Source: Halorubellus litoreus
GTDB taxonomy: Archaea > Halobacteriota > Halobacteria > Halobacteriales > Natrialbaceae
Length of the DNA stretch: 64,000 nt
NCBI RefSeq assembly: GCF_037081675.1
Contig: NZ_JAZAQL010000006.1
Span: forward strand, 62,001-126,000
Direction: 5' to 3'
Position numbers and translations under genes: made by a program. A model generated the notes under the pieces. That model did not search any database, was not told where the DNA came from, and was given only the letters and a program-made list of their open reading frames with translations. This document shows positions 61,640 through 64,000 of the stretch, one piece after another (the stretch's first letter is position 1; each line of letters opens with the position of its first letter).

Positions 61640-62110
61640 ATGCTCTCCCTCCCACGCAGGTGGCTCGCGCGACTCGCCGGCGTGTTCCGCGCCAGTCGCA
61701 CCCTCTCGCTCGGCCTCGGGTTCGCGCTCGGTATCGGCGCGCTGTTCGCAGCCGAATACTACGCCCATCTCTCGCTCTACCAGTACCTCCTGCTTCCGCT
61801 CGGCGTCGGCGGGAGCACGTACTACATGGCACACTACGACCTGTCCGCGTGGAGTCAAGATGCGATGCTCCGCGGGTTCATCCGGAACTTCGCGATGCTA
61901 CTTCCGCTGACAATGCTGATCTCCGACGACCTCCCCCTCATGGAGTACATCGTCTCGTTCGTGGCCGTGTACGGCGCCGTCTTCCTCGCGGTCATCACTG
62001 CGGTCGTCGACGTCGTCGACGCGACCGACGACGAGGACGCGGACGACGGCGACCACGGCGTCGAGGGCGGGACCCACCGGAGACCGGCCAGTGCCGTCGA
62101 TGCAGACTGA
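61640..62110 (+). CDS. Single-module member of a three-gene membrane protein family
   Basis: A 156-residue protein with four or five hydrophobic segments. It contains GVGGSTYYMAHYDLSAWSQD and then VAVYGAVFLAVITAVVDVVD, and ends in an acidic, hydrophilic tail. The TYY..HY motif and the order of helices recur in the next two genes, which appear to hold two copies each. No known family is recognised. The three genes probably form one operon. Confidence 0.7.
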   Translation: MLSLPRRWLARLAGVFRASRTLSLGLGFALGIGALFAAEYYAHLSLYQYLLLPLGVGGSTYYMAHYDLSAWSQDAMLRGFIRNFAMLLPLTMLISDDLPLMEYIVSFVAVYGAVFLAVITAVVDVVDATDDEDADDGDHGVEGGTHRRPASAVDAD

Positions 62111-62190
62111 CCGATCCGCGTCCGCCGCAGCTCGGAGTCGAGTCGCGTGGGCCTGGAGCGAGCCCGGTCCAGCGTCCGGAGGTATCGTAC

Positions 62191-63138
62191 GTGCTCGGTG
62201 ACGGCGGCGTGGCGGTGGTCGCGACCGTGCACGCGTTCTTCCGGGACAGCATCGACGCGTCGCGGTATCTCGCCGTCGCCGTCGCCGTCGGGAGCCCGTT
62301 CGGGCTCGCCGCCGTCGTCGACGAACCCATCTACCTCCTCTTGGTGTTCGGCGTCGGCGTCGGGCTCGCGACGTACTACGTCCTCCACTATCCGGTGCGG
62401 TACTACGACCCGCTGGCGGGCGAGTCAGTGAACTGGGACGCCGTCGCCGTCGCGGTGCTCCTGTTCGCGTACCTGCTGCCGAGCGGCGCGGACGTGGGTG
62501 TCGCCGTCGCGCTCGCGGTCGCCATCGTCGGGCTCTGGGTCGCGGTCGTGGCGGGCGCGCGCATCGACGTCCACGCGCCGCCGAAGCGGTATCATCACGT
62601 CCGCCGCGACGACGACCCGGAACCGTCGCCGCGCGTCGAGCGCGCGGTGGCGTGGCTCGCGGCGACGCCACCGCTCCGAGCGATGCGGTCGATGCGAGAC
62701 GCGTTCCTGGACCGACTCCGCGCGGACCGGCAACTCGCGTGGTGGGTCGGTGCGGCCGCGAGCGGCACCGGGTTCCTCACCAGCGCGTTCGTCCTCGACC
62801 TCCCGGACGCCGTCCCGTGGGCACTCTTGCTCGGCCTCGCACCGGTGGTGTACCACGGGACCGACCCGGAACGCCCGGAGACGACCCGACACAAGCATCG
62901 CGGGTTCATACGTCAGTGGGCTGCGACTACCGCTGGACTCGTCGTCAGCGACGACGGGTTGGCGGTTGCCGCCTCCGCAGCCGCGTTCGTACTGCTCATC
63001 GAAGGAATGACGGTCGCGGAACAGGTCCGCATCGGCGACGGGTTCGGCGACACCGGACGCGGCGGTCCAGGGACCGAGGTGGGGAACGAGGGCGTCGACG
63101 ACCCGGCGTCGTCGAGTAGGTGGACCGATGGCGATTGA
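62191..63138 (+). CDS. Two-module membrane protein of the same family
   Basis: A 315-residue protein with about eight hydrophobic segments. The first half has VGLATYYVLHYPVRYYDPLA, the second LLLGLAPVVYHGTDPERPET and ends its helix with FVLLIEGMTVAEQVRIGDGF. The halves are joined by a charged cytoplasmic-looking stretch (YHHVRRDDDPEPSPRVERAV). The GTG at 62191 was chosen because GGAGGT lies 7 nt upstream and no start further upstream has such a site. Overlaps the next gene by 11 nt. Confidence 0.72.
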   Translation: MLGDGGVAVVATVHAFFRDSIDASRYLAVAVAVGSPFGLAAVVDEPIYLLLVFGVGVGLATYYVLHYPVRYYDPLAGESVNWDAVAVAVLLFAYLLPSGADVGVAVALAVAIVGLWVAVVAGARIDVHAPPKRYHHVRRDDDPEPSPRVERAVAWLAATPPLRAMRSMRDAFLDRLRADRQLAWWVGAAASGTGFLTSAFVLDLPDAVPWALLLGLAPVVYHGTDPERPETTRHKHRGFIRQWAATTAGLVVSDDGLAVAASAAAFVLLIEGMTVAEQVRIGDGFGDTGRGGPGTEVGNEGVDDPASSSRWTDGD

Positions 63139-64000
63139 CCCGCGTGCAGCGGTCGCGCGACTCGGTGCGTTCTTCGCGTCGCGGTCGGCGGCGGCGTGGT
63201 GGCTCGGGGCGGCCGCGGCCGTTGTGGGCTTCGTGCTCGTCGACGCGTTCGTCGTTGGTCCCGAGTATCTCCCCAGCCTCACTGCCAGCGGTCTCGGGCC
63301 GGGGACGTACTACCTCGCGCACCATCCGGACGCGCTCTCCGACGAGTCCCGGCCGTGGGACGTCGCGAGCTTCTGGCCGTTCGCCCTCCTCTACCTCGTC
63401 CCGAAGGAGGACGGCTGGGTGGCCATCGGCGTGACCGTCGTCTCGTTCGCGGGCGTGGGGGTCGCGGTGATGGCGATGGCGGAACTCGACGGTCGCGCGT
63501 GGCTGGAACGCGAGCGAGACGAGTGCGAGCGAGACCAGTCCGTCGACGACGACCCGACGGCGCGTGCGGCGGCGCTCGCGGTCCGGCGGGACCCGCTGCG
63601 GCGGTGGACGACGCGGTCGTGGCCGGCGCAGCGCGCTTGCGCGGCCTGGACGTGGCTGGCAGCGGTGCTCCGATCGAACGAGATGGCCGCGCGATGCCTC
63701 GGTCTGAGTGCGAGCGTCGCCGGGTTCCTCCTCGTCGGCGAGGTCCCCACCGTCCCCGACGTCGTCCCGTGGGTCGCGTTGTTCTCCTTCGGGCCGTTCG
63801 CGTACTACCGGACGCACTACGGGCGAGTCCCGGTGGACGTACCACACGGACGACGGGTCCTCAGGATGCTCGCCGTCGTCCTCCCGACCAGCGGGGTCAC
63901 GCGCGAGGGCGCGTCCCTGCTGGCGGTCGCGGTCACCGCCGTGACGTTCGCGCTCCTGCTGGAGTCGGTGACGCTCGCGGAACAGTCACGGCTGCTCGCC
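63128..64000 (+). CDS. Two-module membrane protein of the same family, 3' end outside window
   Basis: 291 codons are visible with no stop before the right edge. It starts MAIDPRAAVARLGAFFASRS within the end of the previous gene. The first half has LGPGTYYLAHHPDALSDESR and the second FSFGPFAYYRTHYGRVPVDV, with TFALLLESVTLAEQSRLLA at the edge, matching LLIEGMTVAEQVRI of the previous protein. It therefore has the same two-module plan and probably ends soon after the window. Charged linker rich in Arg and Asp between the modules. Function unknown. Confidence 0.72.
   Translation, partial: MAIDPRAAVARLGAFFASRSAAAWWLGAAAAVVGFVLVDAFVVGPEYLPSLTASGLGPGTYYLAHHPDALSDESRPWDVASFWPFALLYLVPKEDGWVAIGVTVVSFAGVGVAVMAMAELDGRAWLERERDECERDQSVDDDPTARAAALAVRRDPLRRWTTRSWPAQRACAAWTWLAAVLRSNEMAARCLGLSASVAGFLLVGEVPTVPDVVPWVALFSFGPFAYYRTHYGRVPVDVPHGRRVLRMLAVVLPTSGVTREGASLLAVAVTAVTFALLLESVTLAEQSRLLA

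Overview
The window is a stretch of a haloarchaeal (class Halobacteria) chromosome. The DNA is GC-rich, the predicted proteins are strongly acidic, and several genes belong to families typical of or restricted to haloarchaea: Bat-type HTH_10 regulators, a DUF7344-like winged helix, the DUF4129/DUF7269/DUF58/DUF7519 operon, a PGF-CTERM surface protein and archaeal class III signal peptides. It also carries a class I HMG-CoA reductase and ribosomal protein S8e. AT-rich boxes about 25-35 nt upstream of many start codons fit TATA promoters with very short or absent leaders. I see no rRNA, tRNA, CRISPR array, integrase or transposase.

Layout. (1) 0-20.5 kb is a surface-polysaccharide/glycosylation island: a GlmU-like enzyme (cut by the left edge), a Wzx-type flippase, CapA, a Thr-rich surface protein, a type I phosphodiesterase, GlmS with a coupled 35-codon ORF, two overlapping membrane/winged-helix regulators (one with thrombospondin type 3-like Ca repeats outside and a DNA-binding domain inside), a UDP-sugar dehydrogenase, an orphan Rossmann protein, four glycosyltransferase-type genes (GT2, DUF354, GT4, GT2) and an asparagine-synthase-like amidotransferase. 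Several intergenic gaps share a CTTACC...ATA.TAA element. (2) 20.8-23.5 kb holds two Bat-family regulators. (3) 23.8-28.8 kb is the DUF4129-DUF7269-DUF58-DUF7519 membrane operon facing a convergent MoxR ATPase. (4) 29-41.5 kb is mixed housekeeping: an HTH regulator, a flavodoxin, a zinc ribbon, an alpha/beta hydrolase, a PNPOx-like protein, a CinA/MoaB-like protein, a HEAT protein, four tandem GNAT acetyltransferases, YchF, a zinc-finger membrane protein and an FAD oxidoreductase. (5) 41.5-49.3 kb is a type IV pilus-like locus: pilin-like protein, TadC/PilC-type platform, PilB/TadA-type ATPase and a PGF-CTERM surface protein. (6) 49.5-64 kb has S8e, DUF2240, a HAD phosphatase, a LOV-domain histidine kinase, HMG-CoA reductase, a von Willebrand A surface protein, an amidohydrolase, and three related membrane proteins built from one repeated module, the last cut by the right edge.

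How it fits together: region 1 can make amino-sugar and uronic-acid precursors (GlmS, GlmU-like, dehydrogenase), assemble them (glycosyltransferases), possibly amidate them (AsnB-like) and export them (flippase, CapA). Membrane regulators in the same region could tie this to external ions. The genome also carries many short GC-rich tandem repeats. Three of them duplicate the DNA over or next to a gene's stop codon, and several others lie inside genes as acidic or charged peptide repeats.
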